The notes: generated from the letters alone by a model not told the origin. Numbered from the stretch's first letter, positions 36,900-50,600 are shown. The stretch is DNA of 64,000 nucleotides from Branchiostoma floridae (GCF_000003815.2 NC_049994.1:10521751-10585750); one strand, 5' to 3'. Made by a program: numbers and translations.

Positions 36900-38760
36900 A
36901 CCAGACAGGTGTGAGGCCCCCGTGAAGTATTCTCTTCGCACGTACAGCTTTTATCTGCCGCACAAGTGCGTTCTTTTTTTAAGCCTAAAAGGTAAGAAGT
37001 GCGAGGGAAAGTCGATCCGAATTTGCACGGTAACCCCGTGCGGTAACGAGTTATCTTGGCGCAAATACTCCTCCCTAATCAAAAAGACTCCGCGCATCGA
37101 TTTTTGCAGGCATTTCCAATTTTCCTCGGGATGGAAGTTCTAGAGGTGTGAAGGCTGGGACGTTGGTTGGATGTAAATCCCGGGAGTTGATCCCCCTGTA
37201 CTCTCCTCAGGCGTGAAGATGACTTTTCCCTCACCGAAATGCCGTTAGGATCTCTGCGCTCCATGTATATAAACTTATTTTGCATGCTCAATTTCCAACG
37301 TGTACCGTGGGTGTCAAGAGGTGACGGCCATTATACCGGGGAGAGGGCAGAAAACCAATTTCACTTTCTCCCCTGTACCTGACCTGAAACTGAAAGTAAG
37401 GTTTAGGTAAGATGGAGGGGGCTCAGCCTCCGTATCATCCCTACTCTCATCCGTCACCCGACCGTAGCCCCTCCCCCCCTCGCGGTGGTACCGGTGGTAA
37501 AGGGATGAAGGTTTCACAAACTCCGCTTGATTTCGTCTAAAAAATGTGGCACGTCTCACCTCTGTCATAGAGGTGGCTTGGTGGTTTGTATAGGAATGAG
37601 ACTTGAGCTAAGGGAATGCGCCTAGCGGGGCGCTAGCGGGCAGGGGTACAGGTGTAAGGGGTCACAGGGTTAAAACTGATATCGCTAAAATGAGTGGCGG
37701 TCTTCTGGCGAGGTCAGGGTACTCAAAGGTGGCCTGGCAATGTCGCCTGGTGCTGTATATATTATCTCGACATTAACATGGCGGTCACGTCTGCTGTCAG
37801 ACTGCGACAGGGGTGGGGGAGGCGATGTGGACTGGACCGGGAAGGGTTTTTTTTATATAAACGTGGGGCCCGGAAATTAATCCTGGCTCGCGAGATGAGT
37901 GACACTCGCTGTTGGCAGGTTGTCAGCTTGACTGACAGTCTGTGCGGTCTACAGTCGTCCCTCATACGTGTCCATTTCACCGAGTAACGTCCCTGTGGTA
38001 TTTCACGGTGTAGATTTCCTACGGTTCTTTCACCTTGCTGGATGTCTCCTCGCTACGTGACATGCCCCCCTCCCACCCCGCTCTGGGCCACCTCCGAACT
38101 TTTCCCTAACTTTTCCCAGACTTTGGCTCCGATCGGTTCGAGTGGGTCACACTCGCAGAGTAACTAAGCCTCTTTACTCCAGCTAACACGGTTGGGAATA
38201 GCGCTGCTTCGCGGTGGTGTATTAGTAAGCTCTGCCTGTCTAGGCCGAGATTATCTCCGCAATATCCAGTGATAGATGGCGGGAGTTCCCTTGCTCGTTA
38301 TATCTTGTTAGGACGGGTCAAAGATCACGGGACAGTCGATACTAGCGCAGCACCCATCCTTCCTTCAGCCACAAGTATCGAACCCTTCCCTCCAAACCAA
38401 CCCCAACTACACGGCTAAAAAACTTCCCCCAATGTTCTCTAAATGAGTGAGTTTTCCCCTACATTTCCAATTCCTGGGGCCTAAGAACCCCAGTGATAGT
38501 CCCGGGTCTCGATGGAATTCCTCGGCGCCGAGCCCGCTCACTCTCCGAACGCCCCAATCCCTCTGGAAGTCGCAATAATTTGGAAATAATTATTGTGGTT
38601 TCATTCTCTGAATTACCTCAGAATGGATCAATACGGGGCATCGCTAGGATATTGAAGTTTGGGGGTCGCTGCAGTTAGGGCGCGGTTCTGAGACTTTAAT
38701 ATAGAACTTGGGCCCGGGAAGTGTACCGGAACGGACTCTCTGAATATTCGTGACTTTCAG
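36900..38760. other. GC/CpG-rich non-coding stretch
   Basis: Base composition by eye is clearly richer in G and C, with many CpG, than the AT-rich flanks. I found no gene. It may be a regulatory island or an unannotated exon or promoter. The boundaries are approximate. Confidence 0.35.
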
Positions 38761-41700
38761 AAACAATCAGCACACGTCAAGAAACTTAGACTGGTTAGAA
38801 ATGAACCCTTTATTTAACCTTTACGTTTCAACACAGGTGTTTTTCGTTTAGAGGGTAATACGAGATAGACTCGTTTTCTTTTTATGAAAGCATTTTGTAC
38901 AGCCTGCCGCATACGTGAAAAAATATATACAATTTAAATTTTTGACTCATTTTTGCCCCCATTTAAAACCGTATCTCACCCCGAAAATCAATCGTAATCC
39001 AGCGGTCGTTTCTTTCTACTGAATATGCAATGAAAGTCACCGAGGTTTTATCTGATAATGTGTCAGATACTTGGGTCGATTATGGAAAATAGGTCGGGGG
39101 AAGAATCTTTTCCATCAGTATGCCACCCCTTTTTTCACCCCACCTCGCCTAAAAATCCTGTTTGAATTAAGTACCCAACTTCTCAGCCTCCCTTGCCAAC
39201 AAACCAATCGATCTATCCAGAGCTTTAGTGGAACACTTGCACTCTCCCTGTCAGAAGGAAAGCTTTTAAAGCGAGCGCTGCTTCTGTCTTGGGAATGTCG
39301 ACCCCGTACACGGCATAATCTGTTGATTTCGTACACCTGCCTAACAGCCTTTCCCGCCGACTCAGAAAGGCTCCAAGCTTCAATACCTTTCATAATTCCC
39401 TCCCCCAGTAGATACGCAACTAAAGGAACTGTCACAAACGGAGACAGTATGTCTAAGTAAGCCACTAGTGACATTTCACTACCGTTTCCTTCATTTCGTA
39501 CTGCATTATCAGTCCATGACAGCTTCAACCTTTCCTGGCTTTGTCTACCTCCCAAACACCTGGAGTTCTTTTTAATTTAATTTAATAACACCGCATTTTC
39601 TTTTCTTTGTATATTACCGCAGACAGAGAGGAGACAGAGTGTTGACAAGCTTTGTAAAAAAAATTGACAGCTATAGAAAATCATGTCAAGCGTGAATTAT
39701 TTAATAACGCGACATCTCTGTCCTCTTTCTAAGTTATTGGAAACGTAGAGCTGAGTTGCTTCTGATACAGTTAGAAAACCTCTTTTATTCAAAACAAGGG
39801 CGACTATACCGATAAGGTACGCATGCAAAGATACCTTGCCTAGATAGTGTCGACTTCTTGCCGTGAAAGAGAAAAGGAATAAGTCCATTTTCGATAACAT
39901 CAAAGGGTTTTAAAACCGAGGGAAATTGAAAAACCGCTTCCAGTTCCGTGCGTTTTACTTAAAGCTTGTAATTCTATAGGTATTGTTTGAGCGTCAGTTA
40001 TGATTAGTTTATCCCTAATGCCACGTCAGGTGGATACAATACACCCATTATTTCATACTCCTCATATAAGCGTGCATTGGAACGGTAACCGTGCGTGTGT
40101 CTCTAGATCTCAGTATAATTCTGTCTCCAGGCGCTCTTATTACTTCAGCTCTCCCATCCTCTCTCTGATTCATATCTTAAAAGCTACGGCTTAAATTATC
40201 AAGGCGTCCGGAATATTCTGTGGTGAAATTATTATAGAGACATGGCCGCCGCTCTCAAATCGTCTGCGTACGTATTATACATAGAGCGATATTCTCAACA
40301 AAATGTCTGTCTCAGAACTCTATTACCTGTCCTTATTTTATGGGTTTGTTACCCTGTGCATTTCTAATCCACCCTAGAGGATAAAGATCTTAGCTATTCA
40401 TTGAATTCGTGGGAGAGTGTTGATGCTTGTCTCTGCATCTTTATTCCAAAACCTTTTGTGTGTTCCGCCGCAAGACTTTTCCTGATTGTATCACCTCCGC
40501 TTTACCTTTTTGCAGGGGAACCATATCTATGGGCATATGCATGTCTTGGACGCCACATATTTTACACATGGATTGCCAAGGGGGGTTTTGTTTAATGCAA
40601 TGAGTTTCATATGTAAAAAGCTAGTGAGGGTAGGTATCTCCATCGCCCCCCTCCCCCTTCGTCCGTAAACACTATATTCACTCCATACTCTTGTAATGTA
40701 GCGATCGATTTCTACTAATCTCGCCCTAAAATCAGAAAACTTACGTGATGATTGAGTAGGTTAGATGTGCATACTTCGATAACCTACTTTTAAACCTGAT
40801 TTGGAAAGTGAAAAGTAAACATAATCGTTTGTAAACACACTGACGACGTTCTTTCTGCTTGCATTCTCTTTCAATGCAATACCTTCACATTTTAAACAAA
40901 ATATGTCCTTGCCGCAAGTCTATATCTTTAGATGTTTTGCCCAAAATAATTTGAACATTCTGCTATGTTATTGTCGTTGAATTTTATGTCTGTGATCATA
41001 AAAAAATAATATTATACAAGAACATATGAGTGACATTCCTTCACATATTGTGGCGGTATTTTCCTGTTTTTCTTACCATTTTTTACTGCTTCGTTCAGGG
41101 CATGTTGTCGTTATGATTTTTGTCATCATGGTCACATTTCAACGAAGTTTGGTGTTTTGTTGATGTTAGAATTGAGGTCAACTAAAGCCTGTTTACGGAC
41201 GAATACCATCTGTTACCAAGCCCCTAGGCCTTTATAACGTTGCGTGACTTTACCCCCATTCAATTTCTCTCTGCTAACGAGTCTGTCTGTCATACTATAA
41301 AGGTCTTGTACAAAAAATCATAGTAAAAGACAGACATAATTATTGATTTCAGTGCGTCACTGAAAACTCCGAAAATTGTCCTACTGGCGTTTAGTTTGTT
41401 AAAATCCATCCAGGGCCGAGAATGATATCTTAAAATATTCGCGTTCAAAATCGACTGCAACGATTTCCTCTTGTTATATTATGGTCCTTGTTATATTGTA
41501 CCACCAAACGTCAGAACTGTTTTTAGAGCATGTCTGTTTCTCAGTTAGCCTTGGTTGCTTCAAGCCTTGTTACCCCACACTGTTAATGTCATCATAACGC
41601 ACGCTATAGGCACAGCCAATCGTCTGCGCTCAAGCTGTGATCAAAACACAGCCTGAAACTCATCTAATTTCGAACAAATTAAGGCCTCTAATTTCCTAAA

Positions 41701-44440
41701 TATTACACTTACCAAATTGGTGTATTACACTGCGTCCTAGACGGCGTTTTAGATATATTTTTATGCCTAGAAAACGAGATATAAATTAGAAATGTCGTGT
41801 TGTTAGAACTTGTATGGGATGTGGTTTTTGGTGAAGAAATAAGAACCTAACGATTCCGTACTTATTATCCTAGCTGCGCTTTTGGGATGTAATTTCCTGA
41901 CAGAGTTGTAACGCTGTAGGTAGAGATTTTTAAGTACACTGTGCATTACTATTCCTCCGTCGTCTCGGACCCTGGTGCGTTTCGACAGGATATTTTTCAC
42001 CGGCGGCGGCAGGGAAAGTTCAGTCGGCGGTCACCCGATTCTGTGGCCGCGGGGAGAAAATGTCGAATATCGGAGCTGTATAAAATCCGTTTTCCATATC
42101 TTGTCTTAAGTTTTTTCAGATATTAAGATTGTGATTCCACCCTTATGATTACATCATCGTTATTATATCGGAGGGTTGATTTGTGGTATGGAAAAACTCG
42201 AACGTTTTCGGTAAAATTCGAGGCTTTGTTTGGTTGATTTATTTCCTTGCTTTATTTCTAAGGAAACCGATGAAAATACACTTTAAAAACACCCATACAA
42301 CCTGCAAATGTTATATCAATATATGACTGTATTTTAAAAGCCATCTCCGGCATGATTTCTTTGTCATTTCGGTAAAAATCGACACAGAATAGCACCGTCA
42401 AAATGTACGTGTCAATCTCTCACCGCGCTTTGGACTACCGTTTGCTGGAACTTCTACCGTTACCCAGGAAAATTTAATTTTAAATTTACCAACCGTTTAT
42501 AGTCTTAAATTCATTGTTCACAAATGTGTGCCTTTAGAAAAAGACGTTTTGTAGTTATAGTTAAAGGTGATGTATATATACCGGGTCAGGCCTGTCTGTC
42601 GATTTCGGTTCGAGCTGATTTATTTCACCATTTCTTGATGTGCATTTCTCCAAGTTAACCCTCGCGCTCTGCCCTGGACTTTGAAAATGTCAGTTATTTT
42701 TTATTAATGACGTCTCTATGGTCATCCCGCTTAAATTTCCTTGCTATAATTCTTGGTTTAGAATGATCTATGCCGAACGGTTCGATGATTTATATACCCA
42801 GCGGCACTGAGGTTTCATCTTTTAACCCTGTAGCCCTTTATAATGTGACGTCTACTTTAAACCCTTCCTTTTTAAATCAAATCTGGGCCTTCAAAGTCAA
42901 TAAAATAATTTTTTCTTCGAATTCGCTTCTATAATTCGCGATATTCGATCCTGAAAAGTCGCAACATTCAAAACAACGAAACAAACTGTCTTAAATGCGA
43001 TTTAAAATGACCAACATAAAAATGCCATCACACCCAAACGACGAGTATCAATTTTTCTTCACAAATGATTTGCCCAATATAGGTTAATGTTCACAGTTTA
43101 AATTTGACACCAATAGCGCATTCAATTAGTCATTTTTGTTACCATAAATCAACAAAAAGAGAAAGATTTGTTATTTTCACCACCGTTAGCGTTTTGACCT
43201 TTGGTTCAACATTTGAGCCTTTTCCTAATTCCCTTCGTGGTCATTACGTTTTGTCAACAAGTTCGTTGTGTCATGTTTTCTGTGTTAATTACACCGTTTT
43301 AAAGTCGTTAAATTGTGTGGGTTCCCCTGTTGTTCAGTCATTGTAAACAGCGGAAAACAGCCGAACACAAACTTGTGAATTAGGAGTGATATTTAGGAGG
43401 ATTCCGGGCTAGATTTTCACCGGACTGCGAGGTATGGTATTCCCTTGTCCTGTAGTCCTGAGCCTTGGGCGTTCGGGTTTGTGTCTCGGTCACTTTCTAT
43501 AGAACAGTTTCAAGGTGACAGAATTCACACATTTTAACGTTCCAGAAAATATATATATCACTGGGACCACAAAGGCCGCTGTCCTGGCGCCCAGCCCAGT
43601 TTTTCCACCGCACTTTGAAATCGGAGAAATTTGTCTGGAATCGCTCTTCCCGGCTCCGCAAAAAATCCCAAGGTACCTACCTCTTTCCCTCACCATATGT
43701 CCGCGTGTTTGCTTCTTTAAAATCTTTCCATTTTTTTCTATAATTTCTGAGCAAGTGGCAAGCATGGTAGGTCGTCTAGACTATGTTTTGACGCTTGCTC
43801 ACTTGGGTTTCGTGACTCTCAATGTGACCTTTTACCCTACAGTACACAAAGTCAGTCCATCGTCGCCAGAATTTTTTTTCGAGACCTTCTCCAAGATTCT
43901 AGGCGAACCGGCACGACTTTTATTAGTCGGATACGACCGAGAGTCGACAAGTATTCTACTCCAGGGAAAACCGGCGCCTGTAAATTTGTGTCGTGGTATT
44001 TGAAGAAATAGATTTCCCGTTTGGAACGTTTGGCGGTCACCCCGTACACAGGGTCGCCTTCTTTGTCATATCGTGGGGCGCAAATATCAGCTAGCGGTGA
44101 AAGATTTTCAATACTTCTGGGGAGGGAAGGCGTCGGGGCCGTTCGTAGGTGAGCAGGGTCGATGGAATGTTTGGCCTCCCGTAGAAAATGATCAAAGTTT
44201 GCAGCGACTGTAGTGACGGGCAGGTTTGAAGCCAATGTGACCTTTGACACTCAGGCGTATTTCTCCCTCGCTTCATGAATACTTCTAGGTTTCCGAGTCC
44301 GTCAGGACTCACCCACGGGCATTTTTGGTCTCATTTTGAGAGGAAACTTTTTTGGTGGTAACTCTCTGTCATATTTTTACTCCTGGTTGCATGTTGCAGC
44401 TAGTACAGCATTTCTTTCGTTGATTTTCTCTCAACGTTGG

Positions 44441-44453
44441 GCCGCCATATTGG
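44441..44453 (-). promoter_or_regulatory. Composite YY1-type/CCAAT site
   Basis: GCCGCCATATTGG is a full YY1 consensus overlapping an inverted CCAAT box. It is the exact reverse complement of the site at 31779-31791. Confidence 0.4.
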
Positions 44454-47067
44454 ATTTGTCACTTTCCCGCGCGAAAACGACAGCAGTCTATATTTATAAC
44501 ACATTTTCTCTACAAAACCAGCTTGAAAACGACTTTTAACTTCCAGTGATATTTTTTGAGGTTGGAAAAAGATTTACAACGTGTTTGCAAGTGATTTATT
44601 CGTTTGTTGTTATAATTTTAGATACATGACGTCTAATGTGGCTTTCGTAGGCGCTATAATTCATCTACAAGTACATTTTCGGATTAACTATAGCAGTCAT
44701 ATTGCACCGTCTATATTATTCCATATCTCCCATACTTTGTGTTACATATTCATGTCTCTCACTTAGGCTTTAAGCCTTTGTTTTAACGAAAATGTGGACT
44801 TGACCCTTCATTTCTACAGAGTTTCCAGACACAATGCTTCAGTGGACTAACGCGTTTGTACAGCTAATTACGACTAATAATCTGCCAGTTTTCTTCGTCT
44901 ATTTCAGCTGTTTTTGATCGCCATAAACTGCTCGAATTTTCTTGTCGGTGTTGGGACTTGTGTGAGAATTTTAGCGCCTGTTTTTTGTCAGAAAGGTGCG
45001 ATGTTGCACTCCAATTTGCGCCTGGCTCTAACAAGTTGCACCTGTTAATTAGCCCCTTTTAAGCAAGATTTTACGACATTTGGCTTGTTATTAGGACTAC
45101 ATGATTCTTCTAGTTACAAATTCGATTATTTGTGTACCTAAAAGTCCAGCCTTTTCAATCTGGGAGGTCTAACATTTCCATATAGGAGTGAGGTTATTAT
45201 TTTAGTAGCACGATGTTCGTACCAAATTAGCCTTGTCTATTCCTGTTCGGTTCCTAAGGATATGTTTTTCTTACAACGAAAGGGAAAAAAACTTAGACCG
45301 TAATTCTGTGCCATTTTTGTAGCAGCTATTTTTATGTTCAGTTGTAAATCTTTCGTGTAAGCGAACGAAGCTCGTAGACTCTGTGGAGCTAAATTCTTAT
45401 TTTAAAGATTTACTCGGAATTTCTTGTTTTCTGGGGGGATATTTTGACTTTTAATGCTATTTAGAACCATGAAGTAATTTGAAAATGCTAGTTCTGAATT
45501 TTAGAATCCTTTACTTTTAAGTTGATGTTAGATCGTGTCTTTATTCGTATGATAAATAAGCTATCTCTGTCACAAGATGGGCAATGCTCTTGTTATGTGG
45601 ACTCAAAGGGGGAGGGGGGCACCATACCTAACACTAGTTTTCTAACTCAGTTTTGTATCTGGTTTTGCATTTTTAAAACAGTTAATAAAGCAGATAAAAG
45701 TGGGCAGTTTTTTCGGCAGTTGACTGACAGTCTCGGACTAGTTTTAATGTGTTCAAAAGAAAGATAATTACCTGTGTATAGAGCGTACGCCTCTAGATGT
45801 CACTCAAATAAAATCCATGGGTCTCCAACAAACGCCGCTCGTTTCCTGCTAACACTGCTTCGGTTTTTACCAGTAAAAACGCACACACACAAGACTTTCT
45901 ACTCCGTACGTGTAGGTACCAACTGTTTGTTATGAGTGCTGTCTGTGTCAGAAGGCTTTTTGTGTGCGTTTACTACTTCAGCCCAGCCGATTTATGGCCT
46001 CACCCCTATAGCGGAGATAAATTAGGGACCTGTAGGCATTCCGCACAATCTGTACCTTCTCCAGACCGATCTATCGCCCGGAACTCGCTCATTTTTCAGT
46101 TTCTACCTACACAAGTGTTCAACATGTGTACAAGTCGTGTCAAATTGTGTTTTGAGTGTGTGAAAACGCCCGTAAAACGGCAATGTTTACTTGTAGTTCT
46201 GGCGGTCGTTAGAGGTTTTATGGCCGCTTCTGTAATCCCCGTGCCCTGGCACTGCCTCGTACGGTCCCTCCCCTGTCTCTATCTCTCCTCTCTCTAACAC
46301 ACACCAGCTCTCAAAACAACAAACAGCACTCTACTGTCGGCCAGCTTTCATTCCAGTTTCTCTGCAGATCGTGATTAACCTGATATTTATGAGAGCTTGT
46401 CACTGCTATGTGTACCCACAGTCTAGACATTGAGCGGACTTTCACCTGTGAGAAGCAGTCGCACATGAACACTCTACAGACAACAGCACTCTCGGTAAGC
46501 TTTTTGTACCTCAAAACAGCGTATATTTTATCTATATCATTCCTGCTGGTAGCTTGTAATTCTTGGGGATGGTAGGCTACTGTTTAGTGGTGGATTTTGG
46601 AGGTGTATTGTTCAACAGCTCGCCTATTGTTTCGCTGGGGTCAGGGTGAAAGTTGGGCGGTGTTGTTCTTGTGGCTGTGTGTACATTTCGTCAGTTCTAT
46701 TCACAGACTCGGTTCTGGTTGATGTGAAATGTAGACGGTGTTGTTTTCTCTTCTCTTTCTGTGGTCATTACGGTGCAATAATTCTGTTCCTTGGCGTTCT
46801 TTAGTTTGGATATAGATAGTACCAATATCGGATGTGACATGTACCACTTCTTCAGCTTCTCGCAGCTAAAAGAAGTGTAACATAATACTCTTAATGTCTC
46901 TTCTATAAACTTAATGTTTTCTATGCCACACAACATTGTATCTAGGATATTGTGCCGTATCCTTGTTGTAAATTCGTAAACTATATACACATGTTGAAAT
47001 TGAATGCATATGTAAATTAAGACTGTTCACTGTCAAATTAACACTGCATATTTTTCACAGAGTAAAA

Positions 47068-47074
47068 GTGTGTT

Positions 47075-47106
<32 letters not shown>

Positions 47107-47110
47107 TGTG
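47068..47110. repeat. TG microsatellite with TTTG interruptions
   Basis: About 43 bp of TG repeats. Confidence 0.9.
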
Positions 47111-49206
47111 AGAGTGACTGAGTAACAAGAAGTATTATAGCTGGATTTTTTTGCTTTGCAAACTCAAACTCTTTTCCTCTCATTCTTCCTAGCGCTGCTT
47201 TCTAATCAAGTTCTACATATTAGTCACCTTTAAGGTTGACCCTAGCACCACGTCCCACCCCGATAGCTGCCAGATTGATCACAACGTTAGAAGGAGTTGT
47301 CTGATATAAATAGTCATTGTAAACCCGTCCTTCCCTATCTAGCTTTCTCTCCAAACGCAGGTTACCGGTTTGTCACAACCTCTTGCTAGCTCGCCGTAAA
47401 TTATCTTCCCTGGCGTAGGACGAAAACAGCATTTTGATGTTAATGTTTTGCACCGTAGGTGCGATTGCCACCTTTCTATATCCAATAATTTTCTAATTAG
47501 GTTTCTCATTATTTTCTGCATTACGGCAAATGGTTTGTTGTTTTGTGCTAAATGTGTCTGGGTGGTGGAAATGTGTGGGTAATTTTCTGTGCAGGTTTGG
47601 TGATGGCGCGTGTCTTTTTCAGCGAGATTTTGTTTCTGCTAAATGAAGAGATGACCCATAGTTGACCGGGTAGTAATACTGCGGGAAGATACGCTCCAGA
47701 TATTTTTCTCTCTCTCCCAAACTCTGAGTGTCCCCTTGACCCGAGCGACCAACCCCTGCCAGAGAGATGATTTATGTTGCAATTTCTGACAAAATTTGCT
47801 CAACTTTCACCCGAGAATAATCCGTCGTGCTCCAATCCGTTCATTGATTATGTGCCCAAACGAACCCATAACGCACACATGTCCGAGGTTTGACCTGTAT
47901 ACGTCCAAAACTACACAATTCTTATATTAAACATACAACAAACGCTGTCTTTATAACCATGCTGAGAAAGCTTTACTTTACTTCTATACACCGCTTACAC
48001 ATAATTGTATGATTACAGTTGGGGGAAAAGAACGCAGATAGAAAATAAGATAGATTACTCCCTCTGAAGACATATTACATGAGAGGACAATTTATTTATG
48101 CATGTATTCGTCGGACGTAAATTGTATATCGTGCGTTTACAATTTAGTTTCCACCTCGACGTGTCAGGTGCAGTAGAAGCATATAGATGAAGATGTTTGG
48201 AAGGGAACAATGAGTTTGGAACTTGAGCCTTGTTTTTCTTTGTGAAATTCAGAACAAACATTTTATCATTCTGCCCTGCGGATGCTCTCAATCTATCTTA
48301 CTCGTGTCTTCACCTCTGTCCTTTCAAACTCCTATATTTTTTCATGGCAAAAATTGGAAAGAACGATTTATCAAAATCTGGGGCTAAATTGACGCAGGTG
48401 GTTCCCCTTCGCTAATGGTCAACTTTTCAAAACGGCCCAAAGATGACCACTGCCCCGTAGGTCCAGCCCCTGCTGTGGTGCCCACTCACCAGCATCACAA
48501 CCTGCTGTACAGTGAAACGGTAGACCTCGCTATTTGCGGATATCGAAATACGGAGAGTGGGATTTGCGCTGTGGCCATTTTTTATGGTAATAAAATCTTC
48601 ATAACCGTGCCTTCACCTCCCTGGCCTATGCATCCTTCATATTTCCACATATGCCCTCATCTTAACGCTAGAACACACACATGAATATGGACAATCACAC
48701 CTCACTTGACAACACACCACACCAGTTTTGTCAATCTCTCATCTTCCTTTATTTCACTTTTTTCTAATAAAACAATTTCGTATCCAACGAACCTCAATAT
48801 GTTCCTTTACATTTAACTCAATATCATATCTTGCAATAGTGATAGTAAAGAATCCACATTGTATATAAAGAAAAATTACACAAAAAAGTAATCATTTTAT
48901 AAACACACAGTTGTAAGGAAAAGAAATTCAGAATATCCTGCGTCTTGCTATGGAAATTGAGTAACGCACGCGTAACTCTGATAATCTTGTTATACCATCC
49001 AGTCCCATATTCTTCCGTGTTCACAATAGCTACGCCATCTGCATATTAATAATGGCAGCCCAACTGCAAGGAAGTGATAGAACCGCGGTTAGATTATATT
49101 TCGGTTTAGGATGGCTTTTAACAAAGGGAAATTTATGGGCAGAATGGTGTATTGTAGACCCCTAGCCCTGTATTCCCATCCCTAGATAGACACCTTTCTC
49201 CAAGAA

Positions 49207-49224
49207 AGGTCACCTATGAGGTCA
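49207..49224 (+). promoter_or_regulatory. DR6 of perfect AGGTCA half-sites
   Basis: AGGTCA-cctatg-AGGTCA lies about 1.3 kb upstream of mir-10. DR6 is not a preferred RAR/RXR spacing, so function is uncertain. Confidence 0.35.
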
Positions 49225-50519
49225 GATTTTATGGGTTTGCGGTTAGACAAGACCATAAACCGTAATACTTTATGAGGATGGCTGAATATAATGCGCCGCC
49301 GGGGTTTGGGCCTAGCCGTGCAGTCTGGAATAATCCAACCCAAATTCCCTGAAAGTGGAAGCCAAGAAATGGAAAAGAATTCCAGATGGAAATGTCATTG
49401 TCACTGTCAACATTTCTCGGGACCGAAAAAGCAATTTGGAAAGTCTTTTCTAGTCTTCCGAGAGGGAAGAGTTGAACGGTGTTTCAGAAATGACAAATGA
49501 CTCAAGTAATGGAATTGTAATCTTTTGTGCATTAGTACCTTGTAGAATTGGATATTATTGCTTCCAGACACTTCGTGAGAAATATTAACAAAGGGAATTC
49601 TTGCGACACTTTTGGGCGGTTGTATCTACATATTTCCAAGTAGTATCCAACCTCGTCGCTTTTTTCTACAACTGATGTCGTTTTTCAACTCAATTTACAA
49701 CTAGGAGAAAATTAATCGCGACTCAGAACAGAAGATGTCGATTTTTCTACCCTTTCTTCAGAACCGTTATCACCCTATGGCACAGTATCATCACATAAGG
49801 TCGCTTTGAAAGTATTGTGTGAGTTTTTTAGCCTGCCAGAAACTGACACCTTGTCGGTTTCACATTGTCAATCATGTGAAGAAAGCGACAGGACGGTTGA
49901 AAGGGCTGTGTTGTTTTTCCATCTAGATATGAAAGTTTCTTTTTTCAATATACCACCGGCTTGGCAGGCCCCGAGTCTGTCTTATCTCTGGGCCAGTCAC
50001 ATCATTTCATTTCCATCCACCAGGAAGACCTGTCTGTTGAGAAGTCGTTGTTGGGTGACTGGATCGATGTGTTTCTGTCGTGTTCCAGTCTTGGCGGGCT
50101 CCAAACACACAGTCTTTCCCCTACCTGTAAAATACAAGAAAAGAGGGGTCACGACTTCTAGCTTGGCTTGGACAGAACTGCCGTTTGTTTTCCCAACTAA
50201 TCGATTAGAGGGAAGCTTGCAATCATCAACATTGAGGAGAGAAAGTTGTCATGGGACAAGTGAGGTTTGGAGGGAGGGGGGCTGGATTCTGTCCACTTGT
50301 GCTGATTTATATGCTGGTGAAAATGACATTGTAAGGGTGAGAGGGGGGTTTCCCCCGTGCCTTACCGGGCTGTGAGATTTACATGCATATTGAACAGGGT
50401 TAAGACGAGGTTACAGTCTGGCCGCGACCTGCTAATTAATTTTACTTTACAGACGCGGGTACCGAGTCTTGTCAAGCAACACCTCCAAGATGGGGAGTCA
50501 GAAAATCACGCTATGTTCA

Positions 50520-50600
50520 TAGTCTATATGTACCCTGTAGATCCGAATTTGTGTGAGGTACCCAAGTCACAAATTCGTTTCTGCAGGTATAATGTAGCCT
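50520..50600 (+). ncRNA. mir-10: mir-10 microRNA precursor
   Basis: The 5p arm at 50531-50553 begins TACCCTGTAGATCCGAATTT, identical over these 20 bases to chordate miR-10. The 3p arm (about 50570-50591) begins CAAATTCGTTTCTGCAGG and pairs with it, giving a hairpin with a loop around 50554-50569. Lower-stem pairing extends to about 50523 and 50598. miR-10 is a conserved regulator embedded in Hox clusters next to Hox4. Here it lies on the + strand about 2.46 kb upstream of the Hox4 ATG, between Hox5 and Hox4, which is the ancestral position. The T at the first position of the mature form matches chordates; as I recall, ambulacrarian miR-10 begins with A. It may be processed from a long transcript that also covers Hox4. 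Confidence 0.96.

Larger units (their letters stand above)
33710..50519. other. Hox5-mir-10 intergenic DNA, part 5
   Basis: No convincing gene was found. The longest ORFs (43515-44003 and 49806-50375) lack recognisable domains and look random. The stretch at about 36.9-38.8 kb is clearly more GC- and CpG-rich. Pbx-Hox-like TGATTTAT sites cluster at 42.2-44.6 kb. A YY1/CCAAT site lies at 44441, a TG microsatellite at 47068, an imperfect DR5 on the minus strand at 47652-47668 and a DR6 at 49207. Confidence 0.7.

Noticed and set aside
42824-42833. AACCCTGTAG, resembling the start of a miR-10 mature sequence
   Set aside because: The match stops after ten bases and no complementary arm follows. 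It is a chance match.
43515-44003. 162-codon ORF on the + strand
   Set aside because: It has no recognisable domain or splice context, its composition resembles the flanking non-coding DNA, and an antisense ORF overlaps it. It is likely random.
49806-50375. 189-codon ORF on the + strand
   Set aside because: It is the longest ORF in the intergenic DNA but has no domain or conserved motif, and a second ORF overlaps it in another frame. It is likely random.
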